A stretch of 64,000 bases of DNA from CAVQUE01 sp046290435. GTDB taxonomy: Bacteria > Actinomycetota > Acidimicrobiia > Acidimicrobiales > UBA8592. The notes beneath the pieces were generated by a model. That model saw only the letters and a list, made by a program, of their open reading frames with translations. It was not told the origin of the DNA and did not search any database. The stretch spans positions 1 to 64,000 of the forward strand of contig JBKAGO010000038.1 in the NCBI GenBank assembly GCA_046290435.1, in the 5' to 3' direction. Every line of letters begins with the position of its first letter. The stretch's first letter is position 1. Made by a program: the position numbers and the translations under genes. Below are positions 42,983-51,823 of this stretch, piece by piece.

Positions 42983-43309
42983 TCAACTGGGCGGGGGCGG
43001 AACGTCCGGTGTGGGCGGCACCGTCGGGTCGGGCCGTGGGGCAGGGGGTGGGTCCTGAGGGCCATCGGCATCTTCGTCGGGCATGATGTCGGTGTGCGGC
43101 GTCGGGATGATCTCGGTCTCGGGGGTCTCCGGCGGCGGCCGATGTGGTGGTGGAACCGGCGGCGGGTCCTCACCCGCTCGCTGGGCACTCAAGGGGGGAG
43201 TTCCGTCGATCAACGGCGAGGTCTCCGGGTCGGCATCACCGCTGTGATGCTCGTGACCGCCGCCATGTTCGTGACCCCTGTGATGTTCGTGGTCCGATGT
43301 CGTATGCAT
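42983..43309 (-). CDS. Small His-rich, Pro-rich protein
   Basis: This 108-residue protein has nine His in the first 22 residues (HEHHRGHEHGGGHEHH) and a tail dominated by Pro, Asp and Glu, ending in PPPPS. The ATG at 43309 has a strong GGGAGG ribosome site. There are no hydrophobic segments. The His/Glu cluster looks suited to binding zinc, nickel, cobalt or copper; this is inference from composition. It lies on the opposite strand to the heliorhodopsin cluster. Confidence 0.6.
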   Translation of the reverse strand: MHTTSDHEHHRGHEHGGGHEHHSGDADPETSPLIDGTPPLSAQRAGEDPPPVPPPHRPPPETPETEIIPTPHTDIMPDEDADGPQDPPPAPRPDPTVPPTPDVPPPPS

Positions 43310-43487
43310 GGCACCTCCCGGGTGGCTCGCCACGTCGGCCTACCCGACGGCACCGGGGACCCAAACCTGGCCGTGGATGCGCCGTTCGGCTCGTGTCCGC
43401 GTCTCTCGCTCTCGTTCGGAGTTTCGGCCTCCACCGGAGGGGACATGCTCCCCGGGAGAACGACGGAGTGAGGCCGAGGAGACCGCG

Positions 43488-43916
43488 ATGGGCCGGCAAG
43501 GCAGCAGGCGACCGAGCATCAACACCAGCGCCGACGCGGTGCTGCGACGACTCGACCAGGAATTCACCACCGACCCATCCGGGGCTCGTGACTTCGCGCG
43601 CGCCCACCTGAGGCCAATCGCCGTCGGGGCGATCATCGCCGGAGCGGCCCTGGTGGCAGCGGCTCTGCTCGCCCCGATCATCGTGGCCGTGTTCGGCGGT
43701 CTGGTCGTCGCCACCGGTGTGGCGATGGCGACGCGCTTCGAAGACGAGGACCGGGTCACCGGCATCGACCGGCTACGGCGACGGTGCAGGCGGCGGATCG
43801 GCCGCGTCGTGCGCCGTCGCAGGCATCGCAGGCATCGCAGCAAGGCGCCCACGGCGCCGATCGGTTGTCGGGTGGCGCCCTGGCTGTTTCCCGATCCCCG
43901 CAAGCGGGATGGCTGA
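43488..43916 (+). CDS. Small membrane protein in the heliorhodopsin cluster
   Basis: This 142-residue protein starts at ATG 43488 with GAGGAG upstream. It has a soluble N-terminal 45 residues (SADAVLRRLDQEFTTDPSGARDFARAHL), two adjacent membrane helices (about residues 45-85) and a strongly basic Arg-rich tail containing RRCRRRIGRVVRRRRHRRHR. No family was recognised. It is the first of five same-strand genes leading to and beyond the heliorhodopsin. Confidence 0.7.
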   Translation: MGRQGSRRPSINTSADAVLRRLDQEFTTDPSGARDFARAHLRPIAVGAIIAGAALVAAALLAPIIVAVFGGLVVATGVAMATRFEDEDRVTGIDRLRRRCRRRIGRVVRRRRHRRHRSKAPTAPIGCRVAPWLFPDPRKRDG

Positions 43917-44042
43917 ACCTCGGCTCGTCCTCGCGCACGTCGACGGGAATGGCAGGGTTTGGCGCCCGGGTACAGGGGGCATGCCTGCGCCGACGGCGCA
44001 CCGATCCGCCGTCGTCCAGCCACCGACCGACGGAGCCTCCTC

Positions 44043-44426
44043 ATGACCCTGCTCGACGAAACCCTCACGACAGCCGCTGATCTCGGCCGAGCCGCTGCGA
44101 GCCAGGCAACCGGAGCGGCGAACCTCGCCGGCAGAGGCATCTCCGACGTCGCTCATCAGGGCCAGGCGGTTTTCGACGATCTCGGCGACACGGTCACCGG
44201 CCCGGACCGCAATGTCGGCCGGCGCATCATGATGCTGGCCGCCGTCGCGGCGATCGCCGGCATCGTCATCTGGCGCAAGCAGCGATCCGACCGCCACGAT
44301 GAGCCCGAGCAGAACCAGACACCCGAGACGTCTGGCACGGGCACGACGCCCGGCGCTGCGGCCACCCCGGACGTGGCGATGAGCCCCAACGTCGACGTGG
44401 CGGCGCGCACCGACGCGAGCCGCTGA
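44043..44426 (+). CDS. Small single-pass membrane protein
   Basis: This 127-residue protein has an amphipathic, Ala-rich N-terminal half (LDETLTTAADLGRAAASQAT), a membrane helix near residues 62-80 (MMLAAVAAIAGIVIW) followed by basic residues, and a disordered Thr/Pro/Glu tail. No family was recognised. It starts 61 bp before the heliorhodopsin gene on the same strand and is likely co-transcribed. Confidence 0.7.
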   Translation: MTLLDETLTTAADLGRAAASQATGAANLAGRGISDVAHQGQAVFDDLGDTVTGPDRNVGRRIMMLAAVAAIAGIVIWRKQRSDRHDEPEQNQTPETSGTGTTPGAAATPDVAMSPNVDVAARTDASR

Positions 44427-44487
44427 CCGGCACTCGCTGCGCCCGACCGGCGTTTGCCGGTTCGCCCTTCAGGAAAGGTCCAGACCC

Positions 44488-45315
44488 ATGACGGTCACCC
44501 TCGATGCTCCGAGCCTCATCAACGACGCCACTCCCCCGGTGGTGCGTATCGGCGACGAACGGTCCCGCAACCTGCGGAACCTGAACCTCGGTGCCGGTGT
44601 GCTCCACCTGATCTCGGGACTGGCGATGATCGTGCTCGGCAACGACTTCTCGTTGCCCGTCACGGCCTTCGACGCCGAGGGGCCACCGGGCACCCCGATC
44701 AGCGAGGGGTCGCTCGAGGTCCTCTTCGACGTGCCCCTCGCGCCCATGACCGCCGCCTTCGCCTTCTTGTCGGCGTTCTTCCACTTCCTCGTGGCTTCGC
44801 CCCTCGGCGCCGGCACCTATCGGCGCGAGCTGAGCGCCGGTCGGAATCGGTTTCGCTGGGTCGAGTACTCGCTGTCGGCGTCGCTGATGATCCTGTTGAT
44901 CCTGTTGCTCGGCGGCGCGAACGACATCGCCGCACTGATCACCGCAGGCTTCGTGAACGCCTCGATGATCCTGTTCGGCTGGATCATGGAGATGGTCAAC
45001 CGCCCCGACCGCAGAGTCTGGTGGACACCGTTCTGGTTCGGGTGCATCGCCGGCATCGCACCGTGGGTCGCGTTCGTGACCTACCTGTGGTTCAACGTCG
45101 CCAACGGCGACGAGGGTCCGCCGGCGTTCGTGTACGGCATCCTCGTCAGCATCTTCATCCTGTTCAACTGCTTCGCCGTGAACCAGTGGCTGCAGTACCG
45201 CGCCGTCGGGCCGTGGTCGGACTACGTCTTCGGCGAGAAGGTCTACATCGGCTTGAGTTTCGTGGCCAAGACCGCCTTGGCCTGGCAGGTGTTCGCGAAC
45301 GTCCTGATCGACTGA
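44488..45315 (+). CDS. Heliorhodopsin
   Basis: This 275-residue seven-helix retinal protein is not a type-1 pump sequence. Heliorhodopsin features are the RFRWVEYSLSAS motif in helix 3 with the counterion Glu126, PWVAFVTYL in helix 5, FILFNCFAVNQWLQYR in helix 6, and the retinal-binding Lys261 in SFVAKTALAWQVF of helix 7. The Glu-Lys spacing of 135 agrees with the founding family member. The topology is expected to be inverted, with the N terminus inside. The family is light-responsive but non-pumping, with a signalling or enzyme-modulating role suspected. An AGGAAAGG ribosome site precedes the ATG. The flanking small membrane proteins and PfpI-like gene are candidate partners. No retinal synthesis gene is in the window. 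Confidence 0.95.
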   Translation: MTVTLDAPSLINDATPPVVRIGDERSRNLRNLNLGAGVLHLISGLAMIVLGNDFSLPVTAFDAEGPPGTPISEGSLEVLFDVPLAPMTAAFAFLSAFFHFLVASPLGAGTYRRELSAGRNRFRWVEYSLSASLMILLILLLGGANDIAALITAGFVNASMILFGWIMEMVNRPDRRVWWTPFWFGCIAGIAPWVAFVTYLWFNVANGDEGPPAFVYGILVSIFILFNCFAVNQWLQYRAVGPWSDYVFGEKVYIGLSFVAKTALAWQVFANVLID

Positions 45316-45369
45316 CCACCGTCGAAGCCCGGCCGACCGATGGCCCCCCATTCCCGACAGGAGTCCTCC

Positions 45370-45594
45370 ATGAGATCCCAGCAACCGACCAGAGCAACCG
45401 AGAACACAGCAACCGAGAACACAGCAACCGAGAACACAGCCGATCCGCCCGGGCCGACGGCGCCGCCACCGAAGACCGAGACGAAGCGAAGAAGTCGCGA
45501 CGATTCGCACGGCGACGTGGGTTCGCCGCGGCGGGCGCCTCGACGGGCATCTGTCCACCGCGGCTCGCGCCACGCCGCCGAACGGCTGATATGA
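45370..45594 (+). CDS. Small basic low-complexity protein (uncertain)
   Basis: A 74-residue frame with a good AGGAGT ribosome site before the ATG. It begins MRSQQPTR, then has three copies of the five-residue unit ATENT, a Pro-rich part and a strongly basic C-terminal half. It ends 1 bp before the PfpI-like gene start, which supports translational coupling. The protein itself has no recognisable family, and a neighbouring frame is also open, so coding is not certain. Confidence 0.4.
   Translation: MRSQQPTRATENTATENTATENTADPPGPTAPPPKTETKRRSRDDSHGDVGSPRRAPRRASVHRGSRHAAERLI
45394..45438. repeat. Three perfect 15-bp tandem repeats
   Basis: The unit GCAACCGAGAACACA is repeated three times without change. 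It is AT-richer than its surroundings and encodes the ATENT units of the small protein downstream of heliorhodopsin. Confidence 0.95.
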
Positions 45595-45595
45595 C

Positions 45596-46114
45596 ATGGC
45601 GCTCATCGCGATCCTCGCCGCCGACGACTTCGAAGACGTCGAACTCACGACGCCGAGGGCGTCGCTGCTCGAGGCCGGGCATGCCGTGGATGTGATCGGC
45701 GCCGAAGCCGGCGACGGCATCGTCGGCAAGCAGGGCACCCGTATCAGCACCGACCGAGCCATCGCCGAAGCGGACCCCGCTGAGTACGACGCCCTCGTCC
45801 TCCCGGGTGGCTATTCCCCCGATCACCTCCGCACCGATCCGGCCATGGTCGGCTTCGTCGCCGCCATGGCCGCCGCCGGCAAGCCGGTTGCGGCGATCTG
45901 CCATGCCCCGTGGCTGTTGATCGAGGCCGATCTCGTCGCCGATCGAACCCTGACATCGTGGCCGTCGCTGCGCACCGATCTGGCCAATGCCGGCGCCGAA
46001 TGGGTGGACGAGGAGTTGGTCGTGGACGACAACCTGATCACCTCACGCAACCCCGGCGACATCCCGGTGTTCGTCGAGGCCATCCTCCACAGCATCGGCT
46101 CCCCCGCCCGCTGA
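45596..46114 (+). CDS. DJ-1/PfpI family protein
   Basis: This 172-residue protein has the class I glutamine-amidotransferase-like fold of PfpI. The acidic residue is near GAEAGDG, the YDALVLPGGYSPDHLR loop is present, and the nucleophile elbow is AAICHAPWLL with the conserved Cys and following His. Members act as deglycases, chaperones or proteases in stress responses. It is the last gene of the heliorhodopsin-containing cluster, starting 1 bp after the small basic gene. Confidence 0.93.
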   Translation: MALIAILAADDFEDVELTTPRASLLEAGHAVDVIGAEAGDGIVGKQGTRISTDRAIAEADPAEYDALVLPGGYSPDHLRTDPAMVGFVAAMAAAGKPVAAICHAPWLLIEADLVADRTLTSWPSLRTDLANAGAEWVDEELVVDDNLITSRNPGDIPVFVEAILHSIGSPAR

Positions 46115-46221
46115 ACACCAGCCGGCGACGGTGCCGAACCGGTCGCCCGTGGCCCGCACCGCGCCCCTGTTTCGGCGAGGAACGAGCCGAAGCGAACCCG
46201 TTTCGGCAGCGAGTGTCCTGC

Positions 46222-46671
46222 CTATCCGCTGAGCTCCTGAGAGAACGCGTACCGGTACACGTTGGTCTCTCGGGCCTCGAAGCCGATGCGCTGATAGAGA
46301 CGGTTGGCCGCTTCGCGCGTCGGACGCGAGGTCAGGTCGACCGTCGTGGCACCGGCCTCCCGGGCGATCTCGAGGGCACGCTCGTTGAGCAGCTGCCCGA
46401 CACCTTTGCCGCGGGCGGCGTCATCGACCACCACGTCTTCGATCCAGGCGCGCAGGCCGGTCGGGATCCTGAACATCGCAAGGGTGAGCGAACCCAGGAT
46501 GGTGCCGTCGCCGTCGCGGGCGATCAGCAGCGTCGAGGCCTGCGATCCCACGATCGCGCCGAGCGTTCCCGCCGACGGCGGCGGATTCGACGACGACAGT
46601 TGGGGGATGAGTCGTTCGAACGCTGCGACGATCTCGTCGTCGACCTCGGTGACCTCGCTGATGGTGACCAT
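46222..46671 (-). CDS. GNAT-family N-acetyltransferase
   Basis: This 149-residue protein has the acetyl-CoA pyrophosphate loop in DDAARGKGVGQLLNERALEIA (about residues 83-103) and the C-terminal NRLYQRIGFEARETNVYRY typical of small GNAT enzymes. The substrate is unknown. It is convergent with the PfpI-like gene and divergent from the PAC2 gene. Confidence 0.92.
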   Translation of the reverse strand: MVTISEVTEVDDEIVAAFERLIPQLSSSNPPPSAGTLGAIVGSQASTLLIARDGDGTILGSLTLAMFRIPTGLRAWIEDVVVDDAARGKGVGQLLNERALEIAREAGATTVDLTSRPTREAANRLYQRIGFEARETNVYRYAFSQELSG

Positions 46672-46774
46672 GGCCGGAGCGTAACTGCTCGACCGGCGCC
46701 GCTGCGGTTTCGCCTCCCGGGTCGAAGGGCGCGCGGTCCGGGGCCGGAGGTGTCGCCCGGTAGGCTCGACATCG

Positions 46775-47608
46775 ATGACTGCCGATCACCTCCGCCGGCT
46801 CTTCTCGCCCGATGTGCGCGCACCCATCGTCCTCGCCGCCTTCGAGGGCTGGAACGATGCCGGCGATGCGGCGTCGTGGGCGGTGCGCCACCTAGGCGAG
46901 CGTTGGGGTGCCGAGCCATTCGCGGAGATCGATCCCGAGGTGTTCTTCGATTTCTCCACCACCCGCCCGATGGTCGAGTTGACCGACGAGGGGCGGGTGC
47001 TGCGCTGGCCGACCACCACGGTCAGCGTGGTCACCGACCCGGTGCCGTTGGTACTGGTGCAGGGCATCGAGCCCCAGTTGCAGTGGCGCACCTACGTCGA
47101 GCAGGTCCTGGCGATCACCCGGGAGGTCGGTGCGTCCATGCTCGTGACCGTCGGTGCTCTCCTGGCCGAGGTACCCCACACCCGGCCGGTGATGGTCTAC
47201 GGATCCAGCGAGGACGATGCGCTCGGTGCCCGCCTCGAGCTCGAGCCGTCCACCTACGAGGGCCCGACGGGCATCGTCGGCATCTTGAACGCGGCGGCCC
47301 AGGAGGCCGGCATCGCGACGGTGTCGTTGTGGGCAGCGGTGCCGAACTACGTGTCGGGGGCGGCGTCGCCCAAGGCAACGCTCGCGCTCGTCGAACGCAT
47401 ACGCGAGGTCTTGTCGACGCCCATTCCGACAACCGATCTCGAGATCGCCGCCAGCGCCTACGAACGGCAGATCACCGAGCTCGTCAGCGAGGACGACGAC
47501 ACGGCGGCCTACATCGCCAGCCTCGAGGAGGCCTTCGACGAGGGTCCCGAGGAGCCCGACCCCCAGGCACTCGTCGAAGAGGTCGAACGGTTCCTGCGCG
47601 ATCAGTGA
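46775..47608 (+). CDS. PAC2 family protein
   Basis: This 277-residue protein belongs to the PAC2 (proteasome assembly chaperone-like) family common in actinobacteria. Characteristic segments are VLAAFEGWNDAGDAASWAVRHL, FFDFSTTRPMVEL, GIEPQLQWRTYVEQVL and VSLWAAVPNYVSGAASPKATLALV. The C terminus is an acidic helix. The family may form ring-like oligomers and its bacterial function is unproven. The gene is monocistronic and convergent with the hydrolase gene. Confidence 0.93.
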   Translation: MTADHLRRLFSPDVRAPIVLAAFEGWNDAGDAASWAVRHLGERWGAEPFAEIDPEVFFDFSTTRPMVELTDEGRVLRWPTTTVSVVTDPVPLVLVQGIEPQLQWRTYVEQVLAITREVGASMLVTVGALLAEVPHTRPVMVYGSSEDDALGARLELEPSTYEGPTGIVGILNAAAQEAGIATVSLWAAVPNYVSGAASPKATLALVERIREVLSTPIPTTDLEIAASAYERQITELVSEDDDTAAYIASLEEAFDEGPEEPDPQALVEEVERFLRDQ

Positions 47609-47632
47609 CGCGGCTCCGGAGCCACCTCCGGT

Positions 47633-48475
47633 TCAGTCCGGGAAAGCCCAGGCGATCACGTCGTCGATGAGGTCGGGACCGCTGGGCTCGTTGAACACCT
47701 CGTGGCCCAGCCCTGGCAACAGGCGGCGCTCGACGCCGGGGAGCCGGCCGAGGGATTCGCTGGCCGATGCCTTCACCAGTCGATCGTCGGATCCGTGCAG
47801 CACCAGCGTCGGCGTGGTGAGTCGATCGTGGCGGCCGCGGACGAACTCGGTGGCCGCTGCCATCTGGGCGGCGAGGCGCACCGTGAGTTTGGTGTACACC
47901 AGCGGATCGGCGTCGTAGTGGCGCCCGACGCGGGGATCGGTGGCGAGGTCCTCGCTGGAGAACGGTGTGGAGATCTCCACCCGCGGCGTGATGCGCGCCG
48001 CCACTTTCGCGGCCGCCTCGGTGACCGCCGATGCGTCGAGCGCCAGCGCCGGGGCCGACAGCACCAGCCGGTCGGGCTGCGGGCGTCCCGAGACCGCGTG
48101 GCAGGCGGAGATCAGTCCGCCGAGCGAGTGCCCGATGATCACGGTGGGGAGAGCGAGCGTGCGCAGCTCGGCCAGCTGATCCTCGAGATCGTCGACGTAG
48201 CGGGAGAACCGGTCGACATCGGCGCGTCGACCGCCGGATTCGCCGAACCCACGGTGGTCGTAGGAGACCGTTGCGATCCCTGCGTCACGGAGCTGGCGAC
48301 CGACGTGTTCGTAGCGGCCGCTGTGTTCGCCGAGCCCGTGCACCACCAGCGCCGCACCCCGGGGCTCGGGAGGCATCCAGCGTCGACGGAGCTGGGTCAC
48401 TCCGTCGCGGGTGACACCGAAGTCGACCTGCGCTGTCGACTCCAGGTCGGGATCGAAGCCGAGCGACCCGGTCAT
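47633..48475 (-). CDS. Alpha/beta hydrolase, monoacylglycerol-lipase-like
   Basis: This 280-residue serine hydrolase has the oxyanion region VVHGLGEHSGRYEHV, the nucleophile elbow GHSLGG, the acid in HGSDDRLVKAS and the terminal His in LPGLGHEVFNEP. The HGLGEHSGRY motif is typical of Hydrolase_4 monoacylglycerol lipases. The ATG overlaps the stop of the NUDIX gene by 4 bp, so the two are translationally coupled. Confidence 0.93.
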   Translation of the reverse strand: MTGSLGFDPDLESTAQVDFGVTRDGVTQLRRRWMPPEPRGAALVVHGLGEHSGRYEHVGRQLRDAGIATVSYDHRGFGESGGRRADVDRFSRYVDDLEDQLAELRTLALPTVIIGHSLGGLISACHAVSGRPQPDRLVLSAPALALDASAVTEAAAKVAARITPRVEISTPFSSEDLATDPRVGRHYDADPLVYTKLTVRLAAQMAAATEFVRGRHDRLTTPTLVLHGSDDRLVKASASESLGRLPGVERRLLPGLGHEVFNEPSGPDLIDDVIAWAFPD

Positions 48476-49179
48476 CGCTCGACCGGCCCGTCGTCGGCGT
48501 CGTCTGCGCTGGGCGCGTCGTCGCGCCAGGTGGGTCGACGCGGCCGATCGAAGGCGACGTCGATGGGCTCGCCCCGCACTGCGGCGAAGGCATGGTCGAC
48601 CCATTGTTCGAGCCCGGCGATGGGTTCGGGGAGCGCGTCCTGGGCGAAGAACCCCAGATCGGTGACCTCGAGCGGGTGCCCGCGCAGCTCGCCGCCGACC
48701 ACCCGGCACTGGAACACCAGCGAGTACAGCGGCATCCGGGTGAATCCCTGGCGGAGACCGTCGACGACCGAGATGAGGCGGACGACCTCGACTTCGATGC
48801 CGGTCTCCTCGGCGACTTCCTTCTCGGCGACCTCGGCCGCGGAGTAGCCGACGTCGGCCCACCCCGTCGGGAACAACCAGACCCCCGAGTCCGAGCGCTT
48901 GATCAGCAGGATCTCGCCGTCGTCGTTGCCGACGATGGCGCCGATGGCCAGTTTCGGCGTGACGTAGCCGGGAATCCCCTCCCCGACGCTCTCGAGCCAC
49001 TCCTCGACCCGGCGCGACGCCACGGGTCGGTCGCCGGCGCAGGCACGGATCTCCCCGGCGATGTGCAGGATCTCCTCGAAGCGCTCGCGCTCGTAGATGC
49101 TGTCGGTGAAGCCGAGGCCGGTCCTGGCGATACCGGCGAGGGCCTCGGCCCACCGCACGAGATCCTGCTCAGCAGCCAC
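48472..49179 (-). CDS. NUDIX hydrolase
   Basis: This 235-residue protein has an N-terminal helical NUDIX_N_2 type domain (WAEALAGIARTGLGFTDSIYERERFEEIL) and a NUDIX domain with the box GWADVGYSAAEVAEKEVAEETGI, in which the usual Arg is Lys. Similar two-domain proteins hydrolyse nucleotide-sugar or other nucleoside diphosphates. It is coupled to the alpha/beta hydrolase downstream. The C-terminal tail is Asp-rich. The start is GTG. Confidence 0.92.
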   Translation of the reverse strand: MAAEQDLVRWAEALAGIARTGLGFTDSIYERERFEEILHIAGEIRACAGDRPVASRRVEEWLESVGEGIPGYVTPKLAIGAIVGNDDGEILLIKRSDSGVWLFPTGWADVGYSAAEVAEKEVAEETGIEVEVVRLISVVDGLRQGFTRMPLYSLVFQCRVVGGELRGHPLEVTDLGFFAQDALPEPIAGLEQWVDHAFAAVRGEPIDVAFDRPRRPTWRDDAPSADDADDGPVER

Positions 49180-49295
49180 GGAATCGCCCCGGTCCCCGAC
49201 CGGCTCGCGCCGGCACCATCACGATCGACATCGCGACGACGGTACCCGCACCGGTGGGCTCACCGCATGGACGAACAGCCGCGAGCCGCTTGGCG

Positions 49296-51605
49296 TCAGC
49301 GCGCAGCGAGGGCCAGATCGAGTGCGTGCAGCACCGCTCGCTGGATCTCGGCACAATGCTCGGGATCGTCGACCTTGCGGCCGCTGCGATCGAGGACGTA
49401 GAAGGAGTCGACGACGTCTTCGCCGAGGGTCTGGATCTTTGCCGTGGCGATGTCGAGGTCGCACTGGCTGAGCGCCCGCGTGACGAAGTAAAGCAGCCCG
49501 ATGCCGTTGCGCGAGGCCACCTCGACCACCGTCGCAGCCGACGACGACTCGTTGTCGATGGTCACCGACGTCTCGACGATGGGCTGGGGCTGGCGGGGCC
49601 CGGCGCTCGCCGCATAGGTGCGGATGCGCTCGTCGATGCGGGCCGCGAGTGCGAGCCGGCCGTGCACGGCCCGATCGACCGAGCGGCACACGCGATCCCA
49701 GTCGATGGGCGTGTCGAAGCTGTTCTCGACGCGGAAGACGGCGAGGGCGATGCCGAACTCACTGTGCGCTGCCGCCTGGAGGACATCGAGGCCGCTGAGG
49801 GTCATGGCACCGGCGATGCGGCTGAACACGCCGGGTCGATCGATGACCATCGCCGTCAACAGCCCGCCCTCGCCGCGGATGTAGGTGGTGCCGCGGCGCA
49901 TCCGGGCGCGGTCCTCGTCGGAGGGGAAGTTGCGGGGCAGCTCGCCGGCGTCGCCGCCCTCGAGCACGAACGCCGCCCGGTTCGAGAGGTCGCGGACCAG
50001 CCCGGCCTTCCACGCAGACCAGGCCGATGGCCCGGTGGCGATCGAGTCGGCCTCGGTGAGCGCCTCGAGCAGTCGGAGCACGCTGACGCTGCCGGCTGCG
50101 TCGGCGACCGTATGGATGGTGTCGTCGTCGTCGAGGTCGCGCCGCGTCGCCGCGTCGGGCAACAGCAGGTGGTGTTCGCACATACGCACGAGGATGTCGG
50201 TGTCGGCTTCGTCGAACCCCATGCGCTTTGCGATGGCCGGGATCATCGCCATCCCGACCTCGGTGTGGTCGCCGGGATAGCCCTTGCCGATGTCGTGCAG
50301 GAGCGCGCCGACGACCAGCAGGTCGGGGCGGTCGACCTGGCCCGTGAGCTTGGCGGCCTCGGCCGCGGCCTCCCAGAGATGCCGGTCGACCGTGAACCGG
50401 TGGTAGGCGTTGCGTTGGGGACGGGACCGGTTCGGGTCCCATTCGGGAATGAACGGCACGAACAGGCCCAGTTGATCGAGCGTCTCGACCACCGGGATCG
50501 CATCGTGCCCGGCCCGCAGGAGATCCACGAACAGCTCGCGCACCCGGGGAGTCCAGGGATCGGGCACGACCATGTCGGCGCGCTCGAGAGCGGCGATGGT
50601 CTCGGGGCTGAGGCGCGCGTCGTGGGTGGCGGCGGCGACTGCGGCGGTGAGCACGACCTCGGCGGTCACGACGGCGTCCGGGTCGATGTCGACCCGCTCG
50701 TCGCAGACGCTGACGTGCGCCCCGGCCGGGGTACGGGTCGGGCGACGGAGCCGGCGACGCTTGCGGCGGAGCGCGTCGAGGAGCTGGACCCAGACCTCGT
50801 CGCTGTGCCATGCGATTCGTCGGGCGGCGCCGGCGACGTCGGCCATCATCACGTCGGCATCGGCGTAGGGCAGGGCGCGTGCCGTGGCGTCTTGTTGTTC
50901 GAGCAGCAGTCGATCGCCGGGGCGCCCGGCGGCACGATGCAGCTCGACGCGAGCCGCCAGCAGGATCTCGTAGGGCTCGACGAGCTCGGTCTCCTCGAGG
51001 GTGCCGGTGCCCCGGTCGGCCAGGAACGCCCATTCGAGGGTCTGGACGTCGCGGAGTCCGCCGCGGCCGGACTTGAGGTCTGGTTCGAGCATGAATGCGA
51101 CCTCGCCAACGCGACGGTGGCGTGCCCGGACGGTCTCGTCGAGGCGCGGCAGCCAGGTCCGGGCCTGGGCCCGCCATGCCTCACTGGCCTGATCGGCGAG
51201 GCGGGCCGCGAGGTCGGCGTTGCCTGCGACCAGTCGTGTGCTGAGCAACGCCGTGGCGGTCTCGAGGTCGTCGGAGGCGAGGTCGAGCGCTTCGCGCACG
51301 GTCCGCACGGCGTGGCCGAGTTTCGCGCCCTCGTCCCACAACGGATACCAGAGTGCGCCGGCGACGGACTCGATGTCGTCGACGCCCTCGTGGAGCAACA
51401 GGAGGTCGAGGTCGCTGTGCGGACACAGCTCGCCGCGCCCGTAGCCGCCGACCGCGACGAGAGCGACGTCGTCGCGATGGCCGACGGTGTCGGTGTAGAG
51501 GGCGGCCAACCAGGCGTCGACCGCATCGCTCAGGGCCGCGGCGAACGCACTGCCGGCGAGGCTGTGGTCTGCGATGACGCTGGCTCGGGTGGCGCTCAAC
51601 GACAT
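49296..51605 (-). CDS. glnD: [Protein-PII] uridylyltransferase/uridylyl-removing enzyme GlnD
   Basis: This 769-residue nitrogen-status sensor has an N-terminal nucleotidyltransferase domain with GGYGRGELCPHSDLDLLLL (about residues 53-71), a GlnD_UR_UTase linker, an HD domain (VVGALLHDIGKGYPGDHTEVG and the later HHLLLPD), and two C-terminal ACT domains that would bind glutamine (GVFSRIAGAMTLSGLDVLQAAAH; NGIGLLYFVTRALSQCDLDIATAKIQT). In actinobacteria GlnD usually adenylylates PII (GlnK). No glnK or amtB is adjacent. The domain set is complete. Confidence 0.94.
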   Translation of the reverse strand: MSLSATRASVIADHSLAGSAFAAALSDAVDAWLAALYTDTVGHRDDVALVAVGGYGRGELCPHSDLDLLLLHEGVDDIESVAGALWYPLWDEGAKLGHAVRTVREALDLASDDLETATALLSTRLVAGNADLAARLADQASEAWRAQARTWLPRLDETVRARHRRVGEVAFMLEPDLKSGRGGLRDVQTLEWAFLADRGTGTLEETELVEPYEILLAARVELHRAAGRPGDRLLLEQQDATARALPYADADVMMADVAGAARRIAWHSDEVWVQLLDALRRKRRRLRRPTRTPAGAHVSVCDERVDIDPDAVVTAEVVLTAAVAAATHDARLSPETIAALERADMVVPDPWTPRVRELFVDLLRAGHDAIPVVETLDQLGLFVPFIPEWDPNRSRPQRNAYHRFTVDRHLWEAAAEAAKLTGQVDRPDLLVVGALLHDIGKGYPGDHTEVGMAMIPAIAKRMGFDEADTDILVRMCEHHLLLPDAATRRDLDDDDTIHTVADAAGSVSVLRLLEALTEADSIATGPSAWSAWKAGLVRDLSNRAAFVLEGGDAGELPRNFPSDEDRARMRRGTTYIRGEGGLLTAMVIDRPGVFSRIAGAMTLSGLDVLQAAAHSEFGIALAVFRVENSFDTPIDWDRVCRSVDRAVHGRLALAARIDERIRTYAASAGPRQPQPIVETSVTIDNESSSAATVVEVASRNGIGLLYFVTRALSQCDLDIATAKIQTLGEDVVDSFYVLDRSGRKVDDPEHCAEIQRAVLHALDLALAAR

Positions 51606-51823
51606 GGACGGTTTCTCCGGTTCTGTTCCGCTGCCTTCAACGACACCGCGTCACTGTACGGCCGGCACGATTCGCCGAAGGAACGCTGCGTTCAGATCCA
51701 CGTCAGACTGGTCCCACGATCGTGTCAGGCGGTGGGGGACGATGGGCTGACAGACGAAAGACGCCGCCATCGTCACCGCGCTGTTTCCGTCGCGTGTATG
51801 CGGCCCGCTGCGATACTGGCCGG

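Noticed and set aside
47612..47623. GGCTCCGGAGCC palindrome between convergent PAC2 and hydrolase genes as a terminator
   Set aside because: Only a 4-bp stem with a CCGG loop can form, too weak to call.
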